Shown in pieces: positions 8,109 to 16,581 of a DNA stretch of 64,000 nucleotides; the first letter of the stretch is position 1; each line of letters begins with the position of its first letter. Source of the DNA: Lentimicrobiaceae bacterium (lineage in GTDB: Bacteria > Bacteroidota > Bacteroidia > Bacteroidales > F082). The translations under genes were made by a program, and so were the position numbers. The stretch lies in contig SUWS01000004.1 in NCBI GenBank assembly GCA_015061365.1, positions 4,622 through 68,621 on the forward strand, in the 5' to 3' direction. Below the pieces are notes generated by a model that was not told the origin of the DNA, ran no database searches, and was given only the letters and a program-made list of their open reading frames with translations.

Positions 8109-9371
8109 ATGAGTAAGAATATAAAAAACAGTTTCTTATACAAAGCAGTCGTCTTGTTGTTTTTAATTATCAATGTTTACAATGTTAAAGCACAGATGAA
8201 TTGCGAGATAAGTATTACGGAAGGTATCACGATGCCTGTTTGTTATGGAGAATCAATAACATTAAGTGTTAATACCAATCCTGTCTATATATATCAATGG
8301 TCGAAAGAAGGCGTTGATATAAGCGGCGAGAACAGTTTTTACCTCACTATTGAAGTGACCCAGAATAATGTCAGATACGGTGTCAAAGTCACTAATGTCC
8401 AAACCCATGAAGAGTGTAGCGATGAAATCACAGTGACGATGTTAGAGTCTTTCGAAATAACTTTCGAACAGACGCAACTTACGTGCAGCAACAACTCCGC
8501 CGAGAACGGACAGAACGCTAAAGTGCTCGCTACTGCCACTGGAGAAGGATATAATTCATTTATATACGAATGGGGATGCGAGACTAATGAAGACATCTGG
8601 ACGAACCCATCCAACCCGCAAGAAGCAATCGGATTGAAAGCTTGGAAAGAATATTACGTTGACGTGACAGGTATCACAAGCAACGGTGACGAATGTACAC
8701 AAAGAGCGACATTCACCCCGAAAGCGTATCCAAACCCGACAGTGAAAATCATCTCAACACCGAGCGATACAGCATATCTCCAGAATCCTTACGTCAAATT
8801 TGGCTTTGAAGCAAATATGGATTCTATAGAACATAACTCATGGTCGTGGGCTTTCTTCAACAACCCTGAAAATCCGAATGAGATTAGCAGCACGTCTCCA
8901 GAACAAGAACCTACCAATATTTATTACCAAGAATCTAAAGAAGGTAGTCCCTACAGAGTTGAACTTACAGTCAAATCAGCAGATTACGGTTGCGATACGA
9001 CTTTCTCCGCCGACATTATCGTACTCCCAGTAAAATTGAAAATACCTAATATCTTCACACCTAACGGCGACGGCATCAACGATTACTTTATTATCGACAA
9101 CGACCCGACAGCCTCAGATGAAGAGAACGAAGAAAACACAAGAGGCTTCGAGTACGAATCATATAACCCTCTGAAAGATTATTATTTGAGAACTGAGCTG
9201 ACTATCTTCAACAGATGGGGACGTATAGTTTATAAATCTTCTGATTATAACAACGATTGGGACGGAGGCAAGTTGCCGGACGGAACATACTTCTATGTGT
9301 TGGAATGTGTTGGACAATATGACAACCATCGCTATCAAGGCTCGGTGACAATATTCGGCAGCGGGAGATGA
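8109..9371 (+). CDS. Secreted protein with gliding-motility-type (CHU_C) T9SS C-terminal domain
   Basis: A 420-residue exported protein. It has an N-terminal signal peptide (about MSKNIKNSFLYKAVVLLFLI..., ending near VKA-Q), then Ig/PKD-like beta-rich repeats with regularly placed Cys. The C-terminal domain has the classic features of the gliding motility-associated family: NIFTPNGDGINDYF, LTIFNRWGRIVYKS, WDGG and LPDGTYFYVLE. This domain is the sorting signal for the type IX secretion system, so the protein should cross the outer membrane and may be surface-attached. The start at 8109 is chosen because it begins the signal peptide and follows the promoter. The substrate or partner is unknown. 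Confidence 0.88.
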   Translation: MSKNIKNSFLYKAVVLLFLIINVYNVKAQMNCEISITEGITMPVCYGESITLSVNTNPVYIYQWSKEGVDISGENSFYLTIEVTQNNVRYGVKVTNVQTHEECSDEITVTMLESFEITFEQTQLTCSNNSAENGQNAKVLATATGEGYNSFIYEWGCETNEDIWTNPSNPQEAIGLKAWKEYYVDVTGITSNGDECTQRATFTPKAYPNPTVKIISTPSDTAYLQNPYVKFGFEANMDSIEHNSWSWAFFNNPENPNEISSTSPEQEPTNIYYQESKEGSPYRVELTVKSADYGCDTTFSADIIVLPVKLKIPNIFTPNGDGINDYFIIDNDPTASDEENEENTRGFEYESYNPLKDYYLRTELTIFNRWGRIVYKSSDYNNDWDGGKLPDGTYFYVLECVGQYDNHRYQGSVTIFGSGR

Positions 9372-9375
9372 TTTT

Positions 9376-9403
9376 AAAATTGAAAATTGAAAGTTGAAAA
9401 TTA
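9376..9403. repeat. Heptamer tandem repeat, AAAATTG family
   Basis: Four 7-base units (AAAATTG, AAAATTG, AAAGTTG, AAAATTA), four bases after the stop of the T9SS cargo gene. Degenerate copies of the unit recur around 9470-9483. Between them (about 9404-9465) is a GGGACGTGACA...GGTGCGTCTC segment resembling the dispersed GAGACG-type palindromes elsewhere in the window. Confidence 0.8.
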
Positions 9404-9424
9404 TGTTAGGGACGTGACATATTA

Positions 9425-9432
9425 TACCTTTG
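9425..9432 (+). promoter_or_regulatory. Possible -7 box for the DUF1573-yajC-ybbR-coaE run
   Basis: TACCTTTG, about 90 bases upstream of the DUF1573 gene. No clear -33 element was seen. Confidence 0.4.
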
Positions 9433-9519
9433 AAAATAAACACGCTGTAATTGGTGCGTCTCAGATTTAATTGAAAATTGAACAATTATCATAATAAACA
9501 GTTAAGAAAGAAATAACAA

Positions 9520-9978
9520 ATGACAATGAAAAGAATTATTTTATCATTATTAGTAGTTTTTATATTATTTTCGTGTGAGACCAAGAATAACAATATAAGT
9601 ACTGATTTGGTCAACAATCCGGTATCAGCCGATGGTATCAATAAAGGAGCTAATGTTCCTGTGATACAGTTTGAAAAGACAGAACACGATTTCGGGAAGA
9701 TTCTTCAAGGCGAACAAGTGAGCTACACATTCAAATTCAAGAATGTCGGTGACGCACCTCTTCTGATAACAGCGGTGGAAAAGACATGCGGATGTACTTC
9801 TCCAGAATTTACAAGAACACCTGTTAAGCCAGGAGATGACGGCAAGATAACAATCACATACGACAGTAAAGGTCATAAAGGATTTCAGAACAAACGACTT
9901 ATAGTAAAAGCAAATACTAATCCTTCTGAATCCATAATAAGAATCAAGGCACAGGTAGAAAATATTAACACATTTTAA
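9520..9978 (+). CDS. DUF1573 lipoprotein
   Basis: A 152-residue exported protein with a lipoprotein signal (LLVVFILFSC). It contains one DUF1573 immunoglobulin-like domain: FEKTEHDFGKILQGEQVSYTF, then FKNVGDAPLLI, KTCGCTSPEF and PGDDGKITITYDSKG. The CGC motif is characteristic. These domains are common in Bacteroidota envelope proteins, but no biochemical activity is established. ATGs occur at 9520 and 9526; the second gives a tidier signal peptide (MKRIILSLLV). It is 11 bases ahead of yajC, probably on one transcript. Confidence 0.87.
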   Translation: MTMKRIILSLLVVFILFSCETKNNNISTDLVNNPVSADGINKGANVPVIQFEKTEHDFGKILQGEQVSYTFKFKNVGDAPLLITAVEKTCGCTSPEFTRTPVKPGDDGKITITYDSKGHKGFQNKRLIVKANTNPSESIIRIKAQVENINTF

Positions 9979-9988
9979 ATAAATTATC

Positions 9989-10309
9989 ATGAACTTTTTA
10001 AACATTTTTTTGCTTCAAGCACCACAACAACAAGGTTCCACATGGTCGGGAATTTTAATGATTGTATTGATTTTTGTGATTTTCTGGCTCTTCTTTATCC
10101 GTCCACAAAACAAGAGAGCTAAGGAACAACAACAATTCCGTGAAAACCTTAAGAAAGGCGACAAGATCGTCACTATCGGTGGTATTCATGGAAAGGTAGA
10201 AGAGGTTAGAGAAAACACAGTTCTCGTCAGCATCGATCACAACACAAAGATCGAGTTTGAGAAATCAGCTATCATTCCTAACGCAAGTCAAGTTGGTGGA
10301 GCTGCATAA
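9989..10309 (+). CDS. yajC: Sec translocon accessory subunit YajC
   Basis: YajC associates with SecDF at the Sec translocon of the inner membrane. The 106-residue product has a single N-terminal membrane helix (GILMIVLIFVIFWLFFIRPQNKRAK) with the typical FFIRPQ-K motif, then a cytoplasmic domain (LKKGDKIVTIGGIHGKVEEV, then TVLVSID and IEFEKSAI). Length and motifs are normal. The order yajC, ybbR, coaE is common in Bacteroidota. secDF is not in the window. Confidence 0.96.
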   Translation: MNFLNIFLLQAPQQQGSTWSGILMIVLIFVIFWLFFIRPQNKRAKEQQQFRENLKKGDKIVTIGGIHGKVEEVRENTVLVSIDHNTKIEFEKSAIIPNASQVGGAA

Positions 10310-10319
10310 ATAAGATTTT

Positions 10320-11276
10320 ATGGTAAGCAAAAAGGATAAGTCTCAATCGTTCCAGCAATTCAGCAACATATTGTTATTCGTGACAATAGCTGCGTTGCTA
10401 TGGTTGATTATCAAGTTGTCGGCTAATTATACCGTCACGGAATCGCTTACCATGAATTTTAAAGATGCTCCGGCTAATCTGATAATAACCAACGACACAC
10501 AAAAAATTAACGTCACTTTATCGTCGAGAGGTTTTGACTTATTACATTATTATCTGAAACCAGTATCAAGACGTAAAGTAGACATCTCATTAGAGGAGGT
10601 GCCTTTGCATAAAGACAGCGAAAGCACCTACTCTTTCGGAAGCAGTTACGCCAAAGAAAAAATAGCTAACCTCCTAACCATCGAACCTGGAAAAATTTCT
10701 TTTGACGAAAACAAAATCATGCTTAATATGGAGCAGCTGGATTCCGTGAGAGTTAAAGTTGTTCCGAATTTGGATATGTCATACGAGAAACAATATAACA
10801 GACATGGCAAAATTGGAGTCACACCCGATTCGGTGACCATCTATGGACCAAAAAACATAATTGAATCGATAGATAATGTATATACGGAAAACCTTGTGCT
10901 GAAAAACATTAACTCTAATGTAAATGTCGACGTCCCTCTTCGATTAGAAGAAATGACAAACGCCGACACCAAAAACGTCAACATCAAAATCAATGTCGAG
11001 AAATTTACTGAAGCCGTTACCAACGTGAAAATCAGTCACGATTATCACAAGCAATTACGACTTTTTCCTGATAAAGTCAAGATAAAATATATAGTTTATC
11101 TTTCAGAATATAATATCATAAACGAGAACTCTTTCGTTGTGAGAATAGACACAGCCGACATCAGTCCCGAAAATAATTTCCTTCCAATATATTTGGCTGA
11201 CTATCCTAACAACACTAAGATTATAAGTATCGAGCCCAAAGAGGTCGAATATATAATCATCGACGAGAACAACTAA
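10320..11276 (+). CDS. YbbR-like domain protein (CdaR-like)
   Basis: A 318-residue protein with one N-terminal membrane anchor (ILLFVTIAALLWLIIKLS). The extracytoplasmic part contains YbbR-type repeats such as VKVVPNLD followed by GVTPDSVTIYGPKNIIESIDNVYTE. In Firmicutes the YbbR protein CdaR regulates the diadenylate cyclase CdaA; whether that holds in Bacteroidota is not shown by this sequence, and no cdaA is adjacent. It is 10 bases downstream of yajC and is followed by a heptamer repeat just before coaE. Confidence 0.85.
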   Translation: MVSKKDKSQSFQQFSNILLFVTIAALLWLIIKLSANYTVTESLTMNFKDAPANLIITNDTQKINVTLSSRGFDLLHYYLKPVSRRKVDISLEEVPLHKDSESTYSFGSSYAKEKIANLLTIEPGKISFDENKIMLNMEQLDSVRVKVVPNLDMSYEKQYNRHGKIGVTPDSVTIYGPKNIIESIDNVYTENLVLKNINSNVNVDVPLRLEEMTNADTKNVNIKINVEKFTEAVTNVKISHDYHKQLRLFPDKVKIKYIVYLSEYNIINENSFVVRIDTADISPENNFLPIYLADYPNNTKIISIEPKEVEYIIIDENN

Positions 11277-11278
11277 TA

Positions 11279-11299
11279 ATTATGCATTATGCATTGTGA
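11279..11299. repeat. Heptamer tandem repeat, ATTATGC family
   Basis: Three 7-base units (ATTATGC, ATTATGC, ATTGTGA) fill the gap between the ybbR-like gene and coaE. The family recurs at 43057-43088 and 48439-48470. Confidence 0.8.
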
Positions 11300-11305
11300 A
11301 TTAAC

Positions 11306-11887
11306 ATGAAACGTATCGGAATCACAGGAAATATCGGCAGCGGGAAGAGTCTTGTCTGTAAGATTTTCAATCATCTCGGAATCAACACTTTTTTTTCTGA
11401 TGAGGAAACAAAGAAATTATATTTACTTCCAGATATAAAGGAGCAGATCTTAAATTATTTTAATGATGAGGTTTATTTCAAGGACGGAAGTCTTAACAAG
11501 AAACTCCTCTCCTATCATCTCTTCAGAAATCATAAAGCATTACAGTTCATAGAAGAAATACTATATCCGAAACTTAACGCTACGTTCGACAAATGGTGCG
11601 AGCGACAAACAACAAATTACGTTCTATTTGAATCGGCGATATTATTTGAAAAGAAATTCTCCGATCAGTTTGAGAAGATAATATTCGTTTCGGCACCTGA
11701 AGATATTCGTCTTCAGAGAACTATGCTACGTGACAGATGCAACGAGGAGAACGTCCGCGCGAGGATGCGCCTTCAGTGGGATGAAGACACAAAAAAAGCG
11801 GAATCAGATTTCATCATCTTCAACGACGGCGACAAAATGCTGATTCCGCAAGTGTTAGAGATTCATAAGATTCTCCAAACCTTATAA
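11306..11887 (+). CDS. coaE: Dephospho-CoA kinase
   Basis: CoaE phosphorylates the 3'-hydroxyl of dephospho-CoA with ATP, the last step of coenzyme A synthesis. The 193-residue protein opens with the P-loop GITGNIGSGKS and continues with the family pattern: FSDEETKKLY, LFESAILFEKKF, IFVSAPEDIRLQR, RMRLQWDEDTKKAESDFIIFNDG. Length is normal. It converges with the peptidase fusion gene, leaving only 11 bases between stops. Confidence 0.96.
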   Translation: MKRIGITGNIGSGKSLVCKIFNHLGINTFFSDEETKKLYLLPDIKEQILNYFNDEVYFKDGSLNKKLLSYHLFRNHKALQFIEEILYPKLNATFDKWCERQTTNYVLFESAILFEKKFSDQFEKIIFVSAPEDIRLQRTMLRDRCNEENVRARMRLQWDEDTKKAESDFIIFNDGDKMLIPQVLEIHKILQTL

Positions 11888-11898
11888 AGTCTTAGCTG

Positions 11899-14505
11899 TT
11901 ATTCCACCACAGTAACCATATTTCTTAGTTCTTTAATAGTTGCGACGTGACCATTGTGATCAACGTAACCTAATGCTGGAAGTATAAGCTCAACATTACG
12001 TCCTGAATTGAGAAATTCCTCTACAGTATTACGCACACAATATTCGGTAGCGATACCGCTTATGACAACATCTTTGTTCGCGTAATCTTTCAACACGATG
12101 CCATTACTGTTCACTGCTTCAAATCCAGAATATTGTTCTTCATCTTGTTTGCAACCCTTACGGAAGATGTTACGTTTAGGGTCGGGACGGTTAGCCGGAT
12201 TCTCCACTTTTGTGTAGAACGATTCATGGATAGAACCGCCGCGAGTTCCTTCAACGCAATGAGGAGGCCAGATGCCACCAAACTCTACAAAGGAACTATG
12301 ATTTGCTGGATGACAATCTGCTATATAGATAACCTCTTGTTCCGGATGTGCGTTGATGTATTTTATCGCCTCTTCAACAGCTTCCTCAGAATGACCACAT
12401 GCTAATGAGCCATCAATGAAATCATAAAGCATATCAACTACTAAATGTGTTGGTGCTGCGTGATTTTCCTTTACAAAGCTGTATTTCTTACCATAATCCA
12501 AATGTTGTTGAACGAAGTCTGTAGGATAATTTATAACAAAATCGACAATACCTTCACCCTCCTTCATTACAGGGAGGATGTCAGGGTTGATGAAGCCTCC
12601 ATAAGGTCTGAGGTTCAATCCATCATAACGTTCCTTAACTTCTTTATGTAATACAGGATCTACTTTAACAGCGTATGTTTCAACCATTTTCTTACCAGCT
12701 TCATAATCGCCTTCAGATTTGATACGTTGGATTTCAGCAAGAAGTTCTCCGAATAAACCACGTAATTTTTCATAATCATTGATAACGAAATATGTCTTGC
12801 CATCTTTAATTTTCTTTTCAATTACATTATCAGCTTTACCTTTTTCGTAGCACCATTCAGAGATGAGCTTACGGTCTTGCATGTGTGACTCGGTCACATT
12901 CTTACCCAATTCAATACGTGAAAGCTGACTCATCATACCATTACGGATGAAGTTAGCATAAGCGGCTTTGTATGCTTCCATATCAGGCATGATACCGAGT
13001 TCCACCATAATTGGATCTGCACAATAATAAAGTCCGAACAAATCAGCACGCGCTTCTTCCAATGCTGAGTTATATTCTTTCAATGCGTTAGGTTGTGTTG
13101 TAGGAAGAAGTTGTCCTGAGCCGTGACCAAGACATTCGTGTAAGTCGGTATGAACGACGTCAGCGTTAGAACCATATTTTTTACAGAGATCTATTTCCTC
13201 CTGCGAATAAGCGAATTCTGCCAAAACGCTTTTCGGAGATTCTTCTGCTGCCTTGTCGTATGCCTCCATCAAGTTGGTTATCGTAACTGATTTCGAACCA
13301 TAATCCTTGCGAATCCAGTCGGCGTTAGGAAGATTAATGCCGATTGGAGGTGCCGGGAAACAGTCGCCAGCCAAAGTGGTGACGATGATACCTTTTGCGG
13401 TAACGCCTTTACATTCTTTCTTCTTGAATCGAGCGTCGACAGGTGAGTTATCTTCAAACCACTGCGCATTCTGACTGATAAGTGAAGAACGTTTTGTTGC
13501 TTCCATATCCTTGAAGTTCACGACAGCTTCCCATGTAGCCTTCATTCCCATAGGATCGCCGTAATCTTCTATAAAACCATTTACAAAATCAATAGTTGAA
13601 ACAGAATCCTGAACCCATGCAACATTATACTCATCCCATGTGTTAAGGTCGCCTGTTTTATAATAATCGATCAGCAAATTGGTATAGTTACGTTGTGCGT
13701 CGTTTTCAGCTACGGCGTTAGCTTTCTCCAACCAATAAATAATCTGATCGATAGCCTCACCATAAAGTCCGCCTGATTTATACACGTTCTCGTAAATCTT
13801 ACCGTTTTGTTTTACGAGTTGTGAGTTCAATCCATAAGAGATTGGCGTTGCGTCATTAGGAATTCTTTGTGCGTCGTAGAATTTTTCTACTTCTTCTTTT
13901 GAGATGTCACCTTTGTAGAAATTAGTAGCGGAGTTCTTGATGATGTCGTCTTCTCCACTACGACGTGTCGCATATAAATCTTTGTCGAAGATAACAGGAG
14001 TGATGAATGTCAGAAATTCTTCAACGGTTTCATTTTCCGCGAGAGGAAGTTGATTAACATCTGAGTTCTTAACTAATTCGGCAAAATATTCTTGAGATAT
14101 TTCCGGAACGAATTTATCTTCCGCATAATGATGATGTATGCCGTTACTGAAGAAAACGCGTTTAGCGTATGTAAGAAAATTCTGGAAATCATCTGTATCA
14201 CGATCTCCTTTGTATGTGTTGAGGATAGCTTCGTTAGTTTTGCGAACTGTCAGGTTGTACTTAAAATTCTGGTCAGCGAGAATGTCGCGTCCGCATTTCG
14301 CGGCTTCACCTAAATAATAAAGGTATTCTTTCTGTTGAAGCGTAAGATTCTCCCATTCCGGAATCTGATAACGCATAATCTTGATGTCAGCAAATTCATC
14401 GACGAGATACTTAAAATTCTTTTCGTCATTTTTAGCCTGTTGGTCATTTGAGTTACAGCTAAATAGCAGACCAATAACACTTAAACCCATAATAATTTTT
14501 TTCAT
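11899..14505 (-). CDS. Lipoprotein fusion: dipeptidyl peptidase III (M49) + nicotinamidase
   Basis: From the Met at 14505 the product is 868 residues. It starts with a lipoprotein signal (MKKIIMGLSVIGLLFSC, Cys17). Residues about 30-670 are a family M49 dipeptidyl peptidase III with the zinc motif HECLGH at 456-461 and the second motif EEARADLF from 483. Residues about 684-868 form a complete nicotinamidase/isochorismatase-type domain: LVVDMLYDF (Asp691), DCHPANH metal ligands (730, 732, 736), WPPHCVEGT, FRKG (Lys783) and ATEYC (Cys823), i.e. the full Asp-Lys-Cys triad. Known BtDPP III enzymes end near 675 residues, so the extra domain is a fusion. The lipobox predicts an extracytoplasmic enzyme. 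pncB, the next step after nicotinamidase, lies at 29 kb. Confidence 0.9.
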   Translation of the reverse strand: MKKIIMGLSVIGLLFSCNSNDQQAKNDEKNFKYLVDEFADIKIMRYQIPEWENLTLQQKEYLYYLGEAAKCGRDILADQNFKYNLTVRKTNEAILNTYKGDRDTDDFQNFLTYAKRVFFSNGIHHHYAEDKFVPEISQEYFAELVKNSDVNQLPLAENETVEEFLTFITPVIFDKDLYATRRSGEDDIIKNSATNFYKGDISKEEVEKFYDAQRIPNDATPISYGLNSQLVKQNGKIYENVYKSGGLYGEAIDQIIYWLEKANAVAENDAQRNYTNLLIDYYKTGDLNTWDEYNVAWVQDSVSTIDFVNGFIEDYGDPMGMKATWEAVVNFKDMEATKRSSLISQNAQWFEDNSPVDARFKKKECKGVTAKGIIVTTLAGDCFPAPPIGINLPNADWIRKDYGSKSVTITNLMEAYDKAAEESPKSVLAEFAYSQEEIDLCKKYGSNADVVHTDLHECLGHGSGQLLPTTQPNALKEYNSALEEARADLFGLYYCADPIMVELGIMPDMEAYKAAYANFIRNGMMSQLSRIELGKNVTESHMQDRKLISEWCYEKGKADNVIEKKIKDGKTYFVINDYEKLRGLFGELLAEIQRIKSEGDYEAGKKMVETYAVKVDPVLHKEVKERYDGLNLRPYGGFINPDILPVMKEGEGIVDFVINYPTDFVQQHLDYGKKYSFVKENHAAPTHLVVDMLYDFIDGSLACGHSEEAVEEAIKYINAHPEQEVIYIADCHPANHSSFVEFGGIWPPHCVEGTRGGSIHESFYTKVENPANRPDPKRNIFRKGCKQDEEQYSGFEAVNSNGIVLKDYANKDVVISGIATEYCVRNTVEEFLNSGRNVELILPALGYVDHNGHVATIKELRNMVTVVE

Positions 14506-14529
14506 TATAATAAGATTTTGATTAAAACG

Positions 14530-14537
14530 CAAAGGTA
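14530..14537 (-). promoter_or_regulatory. -7 box for the peptidase-nicotinamidase fusion gene
   Basis: CAAAGGTA on the plus strand reads TACCTTTG on the minus strand, 24 bases before the ATG at 14505. It overlaps the longer in-frame start and so supports 14505. Confidence 0.55.
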
Positions 14538-14653
14538 ATAATTTGTTTAGATTAAAGAGTTTATTTTATTTCCTTTTTTTAAGAAAAATCACTATATGTC
14601 GTATTTTACAATTAGGTATTTAATAATTAAATAAGCATATAGAAAAAATCTAT

Positions 14654-14684
14654 TTGTTAATTTAATATAACACTATTATCTTTG
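14654..14684 (+). promoter_or_regulatory. Promoter of the SDR gene
   Basis: A TTG at 14654-14656 and TATCTTTG at 14677-14684 are 20 bases apart, a good match to the Bacteroidota -33/-7 pair. Confidence 0.7.
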
Positions 14685-14722
14685 CAACGTTAATGAATGA
14701 TAGATAAAAATTATATTATACA

Positions 14723-15484
14723 ATGAAAAGATTACAAGATAACGTCACCATAATCACAGGTGGCGGCAAAGGAATAGGATTCGGTTTAGCTTCAGCTTTC
14801 GCAAAAGAAGGTTCTAACTTAGTCATAACTGGCAGAAATGAAGCGAGATTATTGGAAGCCAAGAAAAAACTTGAAGAAGGATATGGAGTTAAGGTGCTGG
14901 CATTAGTTGCCGACGGTGCCGACGAAGTAAAGATAAAAGAGGTTATCGCCAAGACAGTTGATACTTTTGGAAAAATCAACACATTAATTAATAACGCTCA
15001 AACTTCAAAGTCGGGATTATCATTGATAGAACACACTAAGGAAGACTTTGACTTAGCGATTAATTCTGGACTTTACGCCACATTTTTCTATATGAAAGAA
15101 GCATTTCCATACCTCAAGGAAAGTAAAGGTTCTGTCATCAACTTTGCTTCAGGAGCTGGATTGTTTGGCAAATTAGGTCAAAGCTCATACGCTGCCGCCA
15201 AGGAAGGTATCAGAGGACTTTCGAGAGTAGCTGCCGCTGAATGGGGACCTGATGGAGTGAGAGTTAACATCATAGCACCACTTGCCATGACCGAGAGTCT
15301 TACAGAATGGAAAAAAGCCTATCCTGAATTATTTGCAAAAACGATACAAGGCATTCCATTGGGACGTTTTGCCGACCCTATGCAAGACATCGGAAGAGTC
15401 GCGGTTTTCCTCGCGTCTGATGACGCCTCGTATGTAACAGGTGAGACCATCACGCTTCAGGGTGGCTCCGGATTGAGACCGTAA
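14723..15484 (+). CDS. SDR family oxidoreductase
   Basis: A 253-residue classical short-chain dehydrogenase/reductase. It has the dinucleotide-binding motif TGGGKGIGFG at residues 12-21, NNAQ at 90-93 in place of the usual NNAG, and the catalytic Ser143, Tyr156 and Lys160 in the order S-x12-YAAAK. The ending GRFADPMQDIGRVAVFLASDDASYVTGETI is typical of FabG-like members. The substrate cannot be read from the sequence. It has its own promoter and is followed by a strong terminator shared with the convergent aroC. Confidence 0.9.
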   Translation: MKRLQDNVTIITGGGKGIGFGLASAFAKEGSNLVITGRNEARLLEAKKKLEEGYGVKVLALVADGADEVKIKEVIAKTVDTFGKINTLINNAQTSKSGLSLIEHTKEDFDLAINSGLYATFFYMKEAFPYLKESKGSVINFASGAGLFGKLGQSSYAAAKEGIRGLSRVAAAEWGPDGVRVNIIAPLAMTESLTEWKKAYPELFAKTIQGIPLGRFADPMQDIGRVAVFLASDDASYVTGETITLQGGSGLRP

Positions 15485-15496
15485 TTACTTAATAAA

Positions 15497-15529
15497 AAGG
15501 CGAATCACAACAATTCGCCTTCTTTTTTT
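15497..15529. terminator. Bidirectional terminator between the SDR gene and aroC
   Basis: A 9-bp stem AAGGCGAAT / ATTCGCCTT (15497-15505 with 15513-15521) and a 7-base loop, followed by T7 on the plus strand and preceded by an A-run serving the minus strand. Confidence 0.85.
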
Positions 15530-15533
15530 ACCA

Positions 15534-16532
15534 TCATATCATTAAATCTACGAGCACCATGGCAGTCATCGCCTCGACTATCGGTATCACACGAGGCACG
15601 ACACAGACATCGTGCCGACCTTCAACGTCGTATATAATCTCATTACCATCAACGTCAACGGTTTGCTGCGGGCGCATCAACGTCGGTATTGGTTTGAACG
15701 CTACATTAAAATACACCTTCTCACCATTTGTTATTCCGCCTTGTATCCCGCCCGAATGATTTGTCTTACATCGAATCTTGCCATTGTCGTTAATAAAGGC
15801 ATCATTGCATTCGGATCCACGCATGGAAGCCGCACGGAAACCGTCGCCATATTCGAAGCCCTTAACCGCATTGATACTGAACATAGCCTGAGCTAAAAGC
15901 GACTGTAATTTTCTGAAATATGGTGATCCTATTCCTGCCGGCAACCCGTCGACCTCAACTCTTATCGATGCACCTACGGTATCGTTTTCTTGTTTTATTT
16001 TAAGCAGTATGTCTTTAATCTGATCATACGAGAAAGATTCACTCTTCTCCTCTCCTATTTGAGTTACAAAAGAATTGATCGCAACATTATGTTTCTGAAG
16101 TATTTGTTTCGCTATAGCACCTGCTACGACACATGGCAACAATGCACGTGCTGACGATCTGCCACCACCTCTATGGTCGCGTATTCCATATTTTTGTTGA
16201 TATGTAAAATCGGAATGTGAAGGACGCAACACTCTTCTAAGATCGTCATAATCTGACGAACGCGCATCATCATTTTTAAAGACGAATGCTATGGGAGTAC
16301 CTAAAGTCTTACCTTCGAAGATTCCTGATAGAAAGATAATCTCATCCGACTCTTTTCTTTGTGAACCGAACGAATATGTTCCTGGTTTTCTTCTTTTCAG
16401 TTCTTCATCAATTTTATCAAAATCTATTAATAATCCGGGAGTACATCCATCAATAACGCCACCTATGGCTGTTCCGTGTGATTCTCCGAATGTCGTAAGA
16501 CAGAAATTCTTTCCAAAGGTATTAGCACACAT
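15534..16532 (-). CDS. aroC: Chorismate synthase
   Basis: AroC converts EPSP to chorismate and needs reduced FMN; it is the final shikimate-pathway step. The 332-residue protein begins with FGKNFCLTTFGESHG, the family signature, and has DYDDLRRVLRPSHSDFTYQQKYG, RDHRGGGRSSAR and NHSGGIQGGITNG. It is somewhat shorter than the usual ~360 at the C terminus. The ATG at 16532 sits directly downstream of a terminator-like hairpin with a U-tract, so expression may depend on read-through from the DUF349 gene. aroE (0.6 kb) and aroQ (43 kb) are elsewhere. Confidence 0.96.
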   Translation of the reverse strand: MCANTFGKNFCLTTFGESHGTAIGGVIDGCTPGLLIDFDKIDEELKRRKPGTYSFGSQRKESDEIIFLSGIFEGKTLGTPIAFVFKNDDARSSDYDDLRRVLRPSHSDFTYQQKYGIRDHRGGGRSSARALLPCVVAGAIAKQILQKHNVAINSFVTQIGEEKSESFSYDQIKDILLKIKQENDTVGASIRVEVDGLPAGIGSPYFRKLQSLLAQAMFSINAVKGFEYGDGFRAASMRGSECNDAFINDNGKIRCKTNHSGGIQGGITNGEKVYFNVAFKPIPTLMRPQQTVDVDGNEIIYDVEGRHDVCVVPRVIPIVEAMTAMVLVDLMI

Positions 16533-16535
16533 TTC

Positions 16536-16569
16536 AAAAAAAAAGCTGTACCATATTTAGTACAGCTTT
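16536..16569 (-). terminator. Terminator hairpin directly before the aroC start
   Basis: A perfect 10-bp stem AAAGCTGTAC / GTACAGCTTT (16542-16551 with 16560-16569) and an 8-base loop. On the minus strand it is followed by a U-tract (A-run 16536-16544) ending four bases before the aroC ATG. It probably ends the DUF349 transcript and may attenuate aroC. Confidence 0.8.
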
Positions 16570-16581
16570 CATAATAAATAT

